Below are positions 46,080 to 58,881 of a stretch of DNA of 64,000 nucleotides, piece by piece. The notes below the pieces were generated by a model. The model was given only the letters and a program-made list of their open reading frames with translations. It had not been told where the DNA came from and did not search any database. Position 1 is the first letter of the stretch, and the number at the start of each line of letters is the position of its first letter. A program made the translations under genes and the position numbers. The DNA is from Lactarius indigo (taxonomy: Eukaryota > Basidiomycota > Agaricomycetes > Russulales > Russulaceae), in assembly GCA_025766275.1 (NCBI GenBank), contig JAFKAC010000001.1:3038001-3102000 (forward strand), in the 5' to 3' direction.

Positions 46080-46800
46080 GTCACTGGCTTGAAGGGCATT
46101 GCGAACTATCGTCGTCATCCCTGCCGTTGTCGGTGCAAACACGTACTCTCGATTAATGACGACTCTGGGTATTTTCCCTTGCATGACTCTCGCTTTGTTT
46201 GTTTGTTTTTTTCGTTTTTTTTTTTTTTGCCGCTAAACTCATGTGCCGTCGTCGCTAGCGACTCGCTACTCTTTCTAAAGCTTGACCGATGGTAACGGCA
46301 TTTAATTAATGCACTATCCCTTTGACAAAAGACACGCTAAAGGTTTCGCTTCCCACTGCTTCCATGCGTATTGCACTGTGACACTATACTGCAATCTATC
46401 GTTGTCTTCCCCGTCGCTGTCACAACAAATACGTGCTAAATCCTTGCTTTCAATTGATGTTGCCATGTGGTGACGACCACTGACTACTCTGAGTGTTTTC
46501 ACTTGCATGAGTTTTGCTTTTTTCGCTGCTAAACGCGCTGAACTGTGACACTCTCGTGCTATCGTCGCCGCTCTTTCTAAAGCTTGATCGACAATAACGG
46601 CATCTAGTCCGCGTGCTATCCCTCTGTTAAAAGATACGCTAAAGGTTCGCTCCACACTGCTTCCATGTGTATTGTACTATATTGTGAGCCATCATTGTCT
46701 TCTCTACAACTATCATCGCAAATCTGTGCTAAATTCGTGCTCTCAACTAGTGTGTCGCATTGTGGCGACTGCTAACCACTCCAAGTATTATTACTTTTTT
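46080..46800. repeat. Tandem promoter modules upstream of metalloprotease E (three units of about 300 bp)
   Basis: Same module as before gene D. Cores lie at about 46154-46180, 46462-46500 and 46756-46792. A unit boundary is visible where GGGCATTGCGAACTATCG (46090) repeats 43693. The set begins about 2.4 kb after the D set, consistent with duplication of the whole D block. Confidence 0.75.
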
Positions 46801-46808
46801 TTCTTTTG

Positions 46809-46816
46809 TATAAATA
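46809..46816 (+). promoter_or_regulatory. TATA box of metalloprotease E
   Basis: TATAAATA, 75-82 bp upstream of the ATG at 46891. Confidence 0.65.
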
Positions 46817-46890
46817 CCCTCTTGAGTGCACGCAGCACTTCAGCAAGCCTCATCTCCTCTGTTTCTTTGAGATAGCTATCTCAATTAACC

Positions 46891-47974
46891 ATGTTCATCC
46901 CTGCTCTTTCCGTCTTCTTGGGTGCCACCGTCGCTCTCGCATCCGTTGCCAAAGTCGCTGAGCGTTCCAACCCGAGTGTCAATCGCTGCAGTACCACCAT
47001 AACTAAGGAGAGGATCGCTGCGGCGGAGGAACATTTGAAGGCGAACTATGTCCCCCGGACTCAGGCAGAGAGGGCAACTGCAGAGATCGAGGTGTACTTT
47101 CATGTCATCAGTGAGGATGGGACGCCGGAAGGCGGAGACCTCTCGTTCGTTTAATTGACGTTCGATATTCAGAGTGCCTCCTGCTCACTTCATCGCCTCT
47201 AGGGTTGACTCCATCCTCGATCAGATGAATGTGCTCAATGAAAATTTTGCTGGCACTGGCCTCGCATTCGAACTTGTGAGCATTGATCGCACCGTGAACG
47301 CCGACTGGTTCCACAATGCCACCCCCGACTCGCCCCAACAAGACCAGATGAAGGGAGAGCTATATAAAGGTGGTCCCGCTGATCTCAATATTTACAGCGT
47401 TGGGTAAGTGTTGGTCGGACCTCAGGACGGGCAAGACTAACTTTGTCCATGCAGGTTCACTAGCACAGATCACCTCGGTTATGCTACTTTCCCCTTCGAC
47501 TATACCACAAAACCTCAGGACGATGGTATCGTAATCCTTTACTCTTCAGTCCCCGGCGGCCAAACGGCGCCTTTTAACGAGGGGAAGGTAAAACTATAAT
47601 TTTTGATAGAAACTCAACAGTACTGACATAAGTGTCATCGCAGACCGCTACACATGAGGTTGGCCACTGGGTTGGTCTATTCCATACCTTCGAGGGTGGT
47701 TGCAAGGGCGACGGTGATTTTGTCTCGGACACACCTGCGGAGGCCATCCCTGCATCCGGTTGCCCCACCGGTCGTGACACTTGCGCGTCGGAGCGTGGTC
47801 TCGACCCTATCCACAACTACATGGACTACTCCGATGATTCCTGCTTGACTCAGTTCACTCGTGGTGAGTGCCGTCTGTTCTTAATGGAAAGAATGACGCT
47901 GACGGCGACTCGTTTCAGGCCAAGTCCAACGCTTCAGACGCCTGCTTGCCACCTACCGAGGCATCCGTATCTAA
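46891..47974 (+). CDS. Secreted M43-family (pappalysin-like) metalloprotease, copy E
   Basis: 287 aa from five exons: 46891-47144, 47203-47403, 47455-47587, 47644-47863 and 47919-47974. It has a signal peptide ([18 protein letters not shown]). The zinc motif reads [11 protein letters not shown], with Phe for Tyr before the third His. HNYMDY follows. Exon 4 is 3 nt longer than in the paralogues (CASERGLDP). The C-terminus ends [10 protein letters not shown]. No stop or frameshift is visible. Confidence 0.9.
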
Positions 47975-48689
47975 GTATCGGCCGTGCCCTTATATTCGTA
48001 ACGGGACTAGTATACCATTCATGTTTGTATTTGTTTGTATTGTCCGCGTACAAGCACCTAGAATTCTAAGAAATATTCTATAGTGCTTAATTATTGGGTG
48101 ACAGTGTAACACTCTTTACTAGCGGGTCCAATGCAAACCTGTTGAACCTACACCCCGAATCTCCGAGGAGAATGTCAACGGGGGAAAGGGGATGTGGTAC
48201 TTGGACGGTGCATCCATTGACCTCAAGAACGCTTGGTGTTTCAATTCTGTGATAGAGATGGACCGTGTACTAATCGATTGCTTTCCTCGACTGCCAGTGG
48301 GCAATCAATCACCTACCATCAGACGAGGGAATTCCTTTCGCTCGCCAGTGAAGTCAACACTAAATAAGTAGATAATCGATAATTATTTAATAGTCAATAT
48401 CCCTCGCGTCAATCGTGAACATTGCGTGAATCATGGACGCTACACCCTTCTCATCCCCGTGCGCTACCAGTCACTGCAATAGGTGCCGAACCGAGGCCAT
48501 TCCGACTCATGCTGATCACACAGCTATCACGGGGCGAGAAAATTTGGTACCTGGGGCCTCATAGTAGGCCTCGTCCGTTCCCTCACGGACTATGTTCTCA
48601 CTTCTAAGCCTGCATCCCTTCCTCACTTCACCTCAGAACTATAGTTATCATCGATTTCCTAGTTACTGCATCGCTGGCGACTCTTGTCG

Positions 48690-48966
48690 TCCCGTTGGCG
48701 CATTGACTTGGAAGCTTGATCGACACTAGTGGCGTTTAATAAGACGCGTGCTGTCTTGTGTGCTGTCATCATGCCGAAAGCTTGCTAAAAGTTTCCACTG
48801 AACGTCAATCGTGCTACGTCTATGTCACAATTTGCGAGCTATCGCCGTCTTTCCCGCCGCTGCTAGCGCAAACGCGTGCTAAATTACCAACTACATGGCG
48901 ACCACTACCAATCACTTCGGGCGTTTCCTACTTGTGCGGGCCTCACTTTTCTTTTTGGTATAAATA
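48690..48966 (+). promoter_or_regulatory. Single promoter module and TATA box of metalloprotease F
   Basis: One copy of the module precedes F: AAGCTTGATCGACACTAG near 48711, GCGAGCTATCGCCGTC, and the TGGCGACCACTACCAATCAC core at about 48896-48915. TATAAATA lies at 48959-48966, 77-84 bp before the ATG. Confidence 0.6.
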
Positions 48967-49042
48967 CCCTATTCAGCGCATGCAGCTCTTCAACGAGCCC
49001 TTTGCTGCGTTGCACTGGCTATCTCCTCGACCGACACTAACC

Positions 49043-50160
49043 ATGTTGGCTTCTGCTCTTTCCGTCTTCTTGGGTGCAACGGCCGTTCTTGCATCTGTCA
49101 CCAAAGTCCCTAACCTTTTGAACCCGGGGGGTACTCGTGGCTGTGGTACTACCATATCTAAGGAGGAGATCGCTGCGGCGGAGAAGGATTTCGAGTCCAA
49201 CAAAGCCTCCCGGCCCCTGACGGAGAATGGTATCGGGTTTGTGACAGTCCCGGTGCACTTTCATGTCATCAGTGCGGATGGGACACCACAAGGCGGAAAC
49301 CTCACGTTCGTTTGAGTGCCACTCGATATTCAGAGTGCACCCTGCTCAGTCGATTGCCTTCACAGAGTTGACTCCGTCCTCAATCAGATGAATGCGCTCA
49401 ATAATGGTTTTGCTAACTCTGGCCTCTCATTCAAACTCGTGGACGTTACCCGCACTGTGAACGCCGACTGGTTCAACAACGCTAGCCCCGGCACGACCCA
49501 ACAAGATGACATGAAGAAATCCCTTCGCAAGGGTGGTGCCACTGACCTCAACCTTTACAGCGTCGGGTAAGGGCTAATTGGATCTCAGTATGATGGGCAA
49601 AGACTAACTCCGTTGCTGTGCAGATTCAACAACTCACACCTTCTCGGGTATGCCACTTTCCCCTTCGACTATAAGGAGAACCCCATGGACGATGGTGTCG
49701 TATTCCTTTACTCTTCAGTCCCTGGCGGCACAGCGGAGCCTTATAACGAGGGCAAGGTAGACTATAATTTTTGATAGAAACTCAACAGTACTGACATGAC
49801 TATTATCAAAGACCGTTACACATGAGGTTGGCCACTGGGTCGGTCTATACCATACCTTCCAGGGTGGCTGTGAGGGCCCAGGTGATTATGTCGGAGACAC
49901 ACCTGCAGAGGCCACCCCTGCGTTCGGCTGCCCCACTGGTCGTGACACTTGCTCATCGTCTGGCGTTGACCCTATCCACAACTACATGGACTATTCCGAT
50001 GATTCCTGCATGGATCAGTTCACTCCTGGTAAGTACCGTCTGTTCTTGATGGCAAGGGTGACATTGATGGTGACAACTCGCCTCAGGTCAAATTCAACGC
50101 CTCCTATTCCAGTTTGTCATTTACCGAGTCCTGAATATCGGCTGGGCAGGTCATGTGTAG
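49043..50160 (+). CDS. Secreted M43-family (pappalysin-like) metalloprotease, copy F, with altered C-terminus
   Basis: Five exons: 49043-49305, 49366-49566, 49624-49756, 49812-50028 and 50087-50160, giving 295 aa. The signal peptide is [29 protein letters not shown] and HNYMDY are intact. In the last exon the usual ending (LATYRGI-stop) is replaced by [15 protein letters not shown] and a stop 18 nt later than in the paralogues, from substitutions plus loss of the ancestral stop. The catalytic domain is unaffected, so activity is likely. Confidence 0.88.
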
Positions 50161-50500
50161 CGGGAATACTATTCTCGTTTGTGTCATCTACATACGAACT
50201 CCCAGTGAGAAATGTTCAAGTTAGATGGTGCTCATATATTGAACGACAGCGCAACACACTTGTAAGTGTAAGACTAGAGAACCCTGTACACAGCTGTCGA
50301 ACCAAGGCCATTTACACCTCGAAGCTTCGAAAAAGACGTCAGTGATGTAAAATGGATGTAGTGCTTGGACAGCGCATCCATCCACTCTGATAAAACTTTG
50401 TCTTTATCACGAGCTGGGCTATGTGATTGCCTTCAATTGAGCAGGAGCAATCAGTCACCTATCAATGTGGAGGTTCGTTTTCACTCGTCGATGAAGTCAA

Positions 50501-50898
50501 CTGTAATGAGTCTTCATTCAGCAGTGGCACATGCACCAATCGTGAATTTGGACGTTGTACCGGCCGAATGTGCCGGAAGTTAGACGAGAACTCAAGCCAC
50601 TCTGAGCCCTGACTTCCGCGCGCTGATATATGTGAGACAGCATTCGTTGTAGGGCCAAATTCCATGTACTGCTCCTACTCGCTGGGCAACTACACGTTTA
50701 GCCTGAGAGCGAAGAAGAACTTTCTTCTAAAGTCCAAAAAGGTATTAATCTCACGCGCTCACGCGCTTGACTCATGCAACTCAGGCTTCGCTATACTGTA
50801 ACTGTCTTCTCGGACTTGGACTTTGATATGCTATTATACATAGGTTCGAACACTTTTGCCTAGTCCCAAGCACATGCTATGCGGCGATACGACCGCAA
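50501..50898. other. Intergenic region, no gene supported
   Basis: Sequence between the metalloprotease array and the convergent hypothetical gene. Short frames only. Confidence 0.35.
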
Positions 50899-53486
50899 TC
50901 AAAATTTATATGGAAACCAATGGCCTTTCAGCCTTTTGGCAACGTCTTGCTCTACTCTTTGGACGTTTGTCAGTTCTCCCCGTGGCCATTCTGCATCATC
51001 CCAAAGGTGGATATTTGTCCTCGTGTCATCATCGCCCTCTGGCCGTGCACTAGAATTCTCGGATGCTCCAGAAATTGGATCCACAGCTATCTCATACCCT
51101 GTGTCGTCTTCATTGGTGAAGAAAGCTGCTTCATTTTGGTGTTCATACGGAGAACTCGGCAAGGTGTACACCATATCGTTTGCAAACTCAGGAGAGTTGA
51201 ACACGGTGCTTGGGTAATCATCGTAGCATCGAACTGCTTCTTCGCCACACGTCTCCAGTTCTTCGGTCTGATACTCTCCCTTGAAGTCTAAGAATCTGCG
51301 TTGCGTATTTCTGAGCGTGCCAGGAGTGTCTGGGTTCCTTGGGTGACCACTGGTGCCTTCAATTTCTTCCCTACCATCGGGGTGGAGATGAGGTAGTGGA
51401 ACCTCACAATTGCTGTCTATGGGTTCCGAGCCATACTGATATAGATCCGAATCCTCCGGGGCGAGATTGAACTCATGCTGTGGGATTGGCCTTCTACGAA
51501 CTTGGGAATGGTGGTAGGGGAAATAGGCGGCCTCGGGAGCATCGAGAATTTGAAGAGCACGATCAACGGAGTCTAGTGAAGAGGCCTGAAGTACAGAAGT
51601 CCGCTCTGCAGGGAAAGCGGGTGGGTCACCCGCAGATGATGCGTTTGCTAGTGCGGAGAGTACGGTGACTCTAGGCGACTGATCTTCACCACAGCGATCG
51701 AGACTAGCTGACCTACACATAAGTGGCTCGTCGAGACTGGGGCTGGCATCCAAATCGGAACGCGCACTGTCAATGTCCTTTAATCGTTCTGGAGACGCTA
51801 GGTGGGTCGTATGTTCAGCAGAGCCGGACTTGTCGACGTGTGGTAAGGGAAAGAATTTGGAATATGTGAATCTCGGACCCGGGGGGTGTAGAACACTTTG
51901 CGCAACTTGGGAGGCAGACTCCCAAGGACCAATAGTTGCAGGCTCATCATTCTCTGGTGGCACTTTCGGTGTAATTCCCCGGGTAATACTCATGGTAGGC
52001 AGGACGGACGCAGTCGGAGGACCTTTACTGGTCTTCAGAGGTGATACCGCTTTGGAAACGAGCAAATTATCCTCCAGAACTTTTCCCCAGGGCGCGTTTC
52101 GGACATCCAGGACTGCGGTTTCTGACTTGCTTTTTGCTGAGACGATGGCGATATCAGAGCTCGTGCTAGGCAAACTACCGTCTTTTTCAATTACCCAAGA
52201 GATGGATTGTACTGATGACCTTGGTCTAGCCAGCGGGGTAAGTTTGGCTCCCGTTTTACTGCGCGCGCTGTTACCCATATCCTCGTTCTCGCATTGTGTA
52301 TGTATAGGTGGTTGTCGTCGGCTTGTGGTCCCCTTTATATTGATCGGAGTTCTCCTGAGTTGGACGGCGGATGGTTTCTTCGATTTGATCAATGACGAGG
52401 ACTCATGGCTGGTACTTTTACTCGACATTGTTTCGGAGTGCCCGGATCCGGAGGCGTACTCCGCGGGTTGTTTTTCTAGTTGTTTTGCAGGTCTTGAGTT
52501 GAGGAAACGGTCCTCGGAAAAGATGCGGGAAGAAAAGCCTCCTCGACAAAGACTGTGAGTCTGATGATAGACTTACTGCAGTGTTGGATATACCGTACCT
52601 TTATCCTTCAAACGCTTCCGTTCATCCACTTTCACCTTTTCGGAAGCCCTGCCCTTATTAAACACTCCGAAATTTAGCGGTGGTTCAACCTATTCGAGTG
52701 CCCTGAATGAGCTAACACTCTCGTTCGAAAGGGGTGGCGCGTACCGTGAGTCTACTCTTTCCAACGCTGGCAGAAGAGAAGCCATGCATCAACGCGAAGC
52801 CTGCTGGTATCTTCTGTTTCTTCTTATTTGTGGGGCCGCTAGTCGCATTGTCCTTTCTTTCTTTCCTAGTCGTCGTGCTTGGCTCGTCCTCTCGTGGGTT
52901 CATAATCACCCGTTTTTCGCGCTTGCGTTCCCGTCTATCTGCAAGTCCTATCATTTTTCGTAGGCACCTCAGCACTGTTGAGAGCAGCAGAAATAAACAT
53001 ACTGGCTACATGCTCCTCGTCAGTATCGCTTCTTGGATGGCACCTCTTACGTGAAGATTTCTGTGCCCGCAACTTTCTCTCGGCAGACTTATCGTTCTGC
53101 CTTTTCTGTCGCTTGGGAGAGACGGCTTCCACGAAAACCGACATCCCCATGACCTTCTTATCCCGCTTCGGTGACCGCGAGGTTTTGGGGCGAGGTGGGG
53201 AGGTAGGTCTTGGGTGGGGTTCGACTTGTGTCTTGGCAGCGCGAGGCTGGAGGACCGGGGTTTCGAAGCCAGCAGAAGGCTGGTCACGGTGTAGGCGCAT
53301 TTTCTCTTTTTCTGGCGTACTGATACCCCAAGATGCGCGTACTGCCCGTCCCTCGTTCGCTCGAGCCTTGGCGTACCTGGCTTGGGAAGCAACAAATTCC
53401 TCTACACGATTTCTCTCATCGGAGGCGTTGAGAGACTCGAGGTTGAATGCACTTAGTAAGACGGGTTCAGATGGGTGTGAGGCCAT
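50899..53486 (-). CDS. Large disordered hypothetical protein
   Basis: No known domain is recognised. Minus-strand coding runs from an ATG at 53486 to a stop at 50899. The N-terminal part (ASHPSEPVLLSAFNLESLNA, DKKVMGMSVFVEAVSPKRQK) is basic. A middle part has IPAGFALMHGFSSASVGKSR, joined by a GTACGC...AATAG intron to EPPLNFGVFNKGRASEKVK. The C-terminal 500 aa are Ser/Pro/Glu-rich and end with WDDAEWPRGELTNVQRVEQD. Near 52960 the frame shifts at an AAAAA run with no acceptable intron, so this is either a sequencing error or a real break. The upstream exon borders are good but not all proven. Confidence 0.6.
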
Positions 53487-55683
<2,197 letters not shown>

Positions 55684-55868
55684 TGTGCGGGCCTTTTAAG
55701 CAAATCTGGCTCAAAGGGGGAGATGGATGTTATGCGACCAACTCGGATATGAACCAATCCGAATCCGCGTCAGAGGCGAGTTCGGAGCTTGGTCGTACGA
55801 CAAAGGCGCTGCCGATTTAACTGGAACCACAAAATGGAAATATGCATTTGATTACGCGTTCGCAATTC

Positions 55869-56669
55869 TCATAGTTGGACCATATTCCCAAGCATTAGGA
55901 ACCAGGTCTCTAACCAAACTAACGGCCATTCCTTACTACCAACCTCGGCCATACCCTCGGCCATCTTCTCTCCGATCAACTCGCTCATAGCACAAGCCGT
56001 TCCACACGGATGAATAAACCAAGACGGCAACCCTACTGTAGGGTGATCTCCTTGCGAGAGCATCGGAAACAACGCGTTCCGCTGAAACAGTGCGAATGAT
56101 GTGGCTTGCGTCTCAGCCAACGCGTGGTGACGCAACAAACTCGTATTCGCTATTTCTTCGAGCCCCAGAGGAGAGCCGTCTGTACGCTCTTTGTCTTGAG
56201 CAAAAAAAGCCTTCTTCATTGCATCGAAAACTACGCACGAGAGTCATGGATAGTGAAATAGAATGCGGGAACTTGGAATGTTGGGGAGAAGGCGATGCTT
56301 TGTCCGCATGTAAGAAACTCCGGGGAAGCGCCGTCCGCAATAGCAGGATCATCTACAAATTCTGCCGACTGAGGGACATCCTCTTGAACAAAATCGCTGT
56401 CCTCATCTGGGGCCGGAGCGTAGCCGTGCAGTGGAACGGTGCGAAACAAGTAGCCAAGTCCAGGGACTGTCTGAGATAAGATCAAGATTAGAACAAGAAC
56501 AATGAATCGATATTCGGGAGAACGTGCACACCGGATGCTCTGCCCACGACCAGCCTTTCAACGTACTGGCACCCACAGAAGGAGGTGGTGACTGAGCATG
56601 TTTGTCGATGAATGCTTTGCAGGCCTGCTCAAATTGGACACGAGTGAGAGTCGAGAACGAAGAGGACAT
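55869..56669 (-). CDS. ATG10: Autophagy E2-like enzyme ATG10
   Basis: Atg10 conjugates Atg12 to Atg5 during autophagosome formation. Three exons (56669-56532, 56470-56239, 56179-55869) give 226 aa. The N-terminus reads LTRVQFEQACKAFIDKHAQS and LKGWSWAEHP. The core has PAFYFTIHD, GSPLGLEEI and SLLRHHALAETQATSFALF. The catalytic cysteine motif is HPCGT in GLPSWFIHPCGTACAM. Length and the HPC motif favour ATG10 over ATG3, which is longer. It is divergent from the ribosomal protein gene with 146 bp between start codons. Confidence 0.87.
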
Positions 56670-56815
56670 GAAGCGTGGGAATGAACTGTATAGTTCTGTG
56701 AACAGAGTTTGAAGCCGCAAAGTTTACACGACCAACCACGCACACTTGGAATTCTCAATCTAACAAAACAAGGCCAGGCCGACACGGTCCCCTTCACCCT
56801 CTTTTATACTAAACC

Positions 56816-57799
56816 ATGGCCGTAGGCAAGGTGCGTGCAAGAGCCATATTCTACGATCACCTGGTCTCAATTCACCCTGTCATGTAGAACAAGAGATTGT
56901 CCAAGGGCAAGAAGGGTGTCAAGAAAAAGGTTGTCGACCCCTTCTCTCGCAAGGGTATGCACCACCTCTAGTCTTCCGACACCGTTTTTAATGATGCGTC
57001 CGTAGATTGGTATGACATAAAGGCGCCGTCAATATTCGAGGTCAAGAACGTGGGCAAGACTTTGGTGAATCGCTCTCAAGGATTGAGTACGCCAGACTTC
57101 TTTCGTCCACTATCCACTCCTTTATGCCTACCTTTCACAGAAAATGCAAATGACTCTCTCAAGGGTCGTATCATCGAGGTCTCACTCGGTGACCTCAACA
57201 AGGACGAGGAGCAGTCCTTCCGCAAGATTAAACTTCGCATCGACGAGGTTCAGGGAAAGAACTGCCTCACCAACTTCCATGGCATGTCTTTCACCTCAGA
57301 CAAGCTCCGCTCTCTAGTGCGAAAATGGCAAACACTCATCGAAGCGCATGTCGATGTCAAGACCACCGACGGTTATCTTCTCCGCCTCTTCGCAATTGGA
57401 TTCACGAAGCGCCGTCAGTCACAAGTGCGCAAGACGACGTACGCGCAGACGAGTCAGATTCGGGAGATTCGGAAGAAGATGTTTGAGATCATGACACGAG
57501 AAGCAACGAGCTGCGATTTGAAGGAGTTGGTGCAAAAGTTTGTACCAGAAGCAATTGGAAGGGAGATTGAGAAGGCTGCGCGGAGTATCTACCCTCTGCA
57601 GAACGTGTATGTCCACAAAGCGAAGATCCTGAAGGCCCCCAAGTTCGACGTTTCAAAACTACTCGAGCTTCACGGCGAGTCAACAGACGTACGTCTCTCA
57701 TCACCGCTTTTTATGATGCGAGACTCAGATCCATTACAGGAGACGGGCACGCGGGTAGCGAAGGACTTCAAGGAACCAGAGGTTCTTGAGTCTGTCTGA
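56816..57799 (+). CDS. RPS1: 40S ribosomal protein eS1 (S3Ae)
   Basis: Small-subunit ribosomal protein (human RPS3A, yeast Rps1). Five exons (56816-56830, 56888-56954, 57006-57086, 57141-57688, 57740-57799) give 256 aa, the normal length. Exon 1 has only five codons (MAVGK), a common layout for ribosomal protein genes. Signature stretches are [68 protein letters not shown] and [20 protein letters not shown]. The gene appears intact. Confidence 0.96.
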
Positions 57800-58112
57800 T
57801 AGTTCAAAATATCATTACGTCTTTTACTCGCCTTTGTACTGCCGTTCTTTCCCCTCCCTCTTATGTAACCAGGGTACCAGCAATCTATGAGCACCATGAC
57901 GCACCACCCTACGAGTTGAGTAGAGGGGTAACTTGAAATGAGATCGAGTCCGTGTATAGGGCTCATCTGAGGGCTTATTTTGGGGGCACAGGGTGGTTGC
58001 CGGGTTTTGATAAGGGTCGAAAACCCGAGATTCGCCTCGCAGTTGCCAGTTGCTGTGCTCCTCCAAGTTAGCCAGCTTTTTCAATAATCTTCCACTAGCA
58101 AGACACTGAACG
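57800..58112. other. Intergenic region between eS1 and APRT
   Basis: Probable 3' UTR of eS1 and promoter of APRT. No other signal seen. Confidence 0.4.
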
Positions 58113-58859
58113 ATGTCCGACGTTGAATACATCAAATCTTTCCTCACAATTTACCAGGATTTCCCAAAGAAGGTACGTAATGCAGCCATCGCGTGATCGC
58201 GCCATTTGCTCGTAGCACTCGAGGCTGAAGGATTTGCTAGGGTGTCGCCTTCTGCGACATTTTCCCACTTTTCCGCAATCCACTAGCCTTCGAGGCACTC
58301 GTCACGCACCTCGTCCATCACCTGGTGTCTGAGGTTATACCCGACTCTCCCGATAAGAAGATCGATGTTATCGTCGCACTCGATTCCCGAGGATTCCTCC
58401 TGGGGCCGGTGATAGCGCTCAGGCTGGGCGCCGCATTTATCCCGGTGCGCAAGCGTGGGAAATTGCCAGGAGAGTGCGAGCGGGCCGTGTTCGAGAAGGA
58501 GTATGGAGCGGTATGTCGCCTGTTCTCTGTGTGTTGTGGTGATTAGTCCCTGATTCGAAAATCAGGATGAATTTGAGATGCAGGCAGGCGCGATCGTGCC
58601 GGGTCAGACGGTTGTCCTTGTCGACGATATCATTGCCACGGGTGCGCTTTACATCGATTACCGTAATGGCGTCTCGGGCACTTTTGACATGGAACCCTCC
58701 AACGTATATATAGGTGGATCTGCGGCAGCGGCCGGCGACCTCATTACGAAGCAAGGCGGCAAACTGCTCAAGAACATTTTCATCGCCGAAGTCACTTCCC
58801 TCAAAGGCAAAGACAAACTGAGCACTCCGATTTACTCTATAGTCCAATTCGGCGAGTAG
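58113..58859 (+). CDS. APT1: Adenine phosphoribosyltransferase
   Basis: It converts adenine and PRPP to AMP in purine salvage. Four exons (58113-58172, 58241-58510, 58566-58641, 58714-58859) give 183 aa. Motifs are GVAFCDIFPLFRNP, the flexible-loop region ALDSRGFLLGP, PVRKRGKLPGE and the PRPP site VVLVDDIIATGGSAAAAG, completed across the last intron. That intron (58642-58713) is 72 nt, in frame and free of stops, so unspliced mRNA would read through with 24 extra residues in the PRPP loop. The stop codon lies 22 bp from the convergent GH47 gene's stop. Confidence 0.95.
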
Positions 58860-58881
58860 CGTGCGCCATCGGCCTGGGAGC

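Larger units (their letters stand above)
43690..50500 (+). repeat. Tandem array of three metalloprotease blocks (about 2.4 kb period)
   Basis: Not only the genes but also the 3' flanks repeat. After D, E and F come versions of GGGTGACAGTG..., TACACC(T/C)CGAATCTCCGAGGA and a CTTGGACGGTGCATCCA patch (45790, 48200 and 50365). All three genes lie head to tail, unlike the inverted arrangement of A-C. Confidence 0.75.

Noticed and set aside
51773..52558. 261-aa plus-strand frame
   Set aside because: Antisense to the long exon of the hypothetical gene 50899-53486; only the minus frame is continuous for 509 codons.
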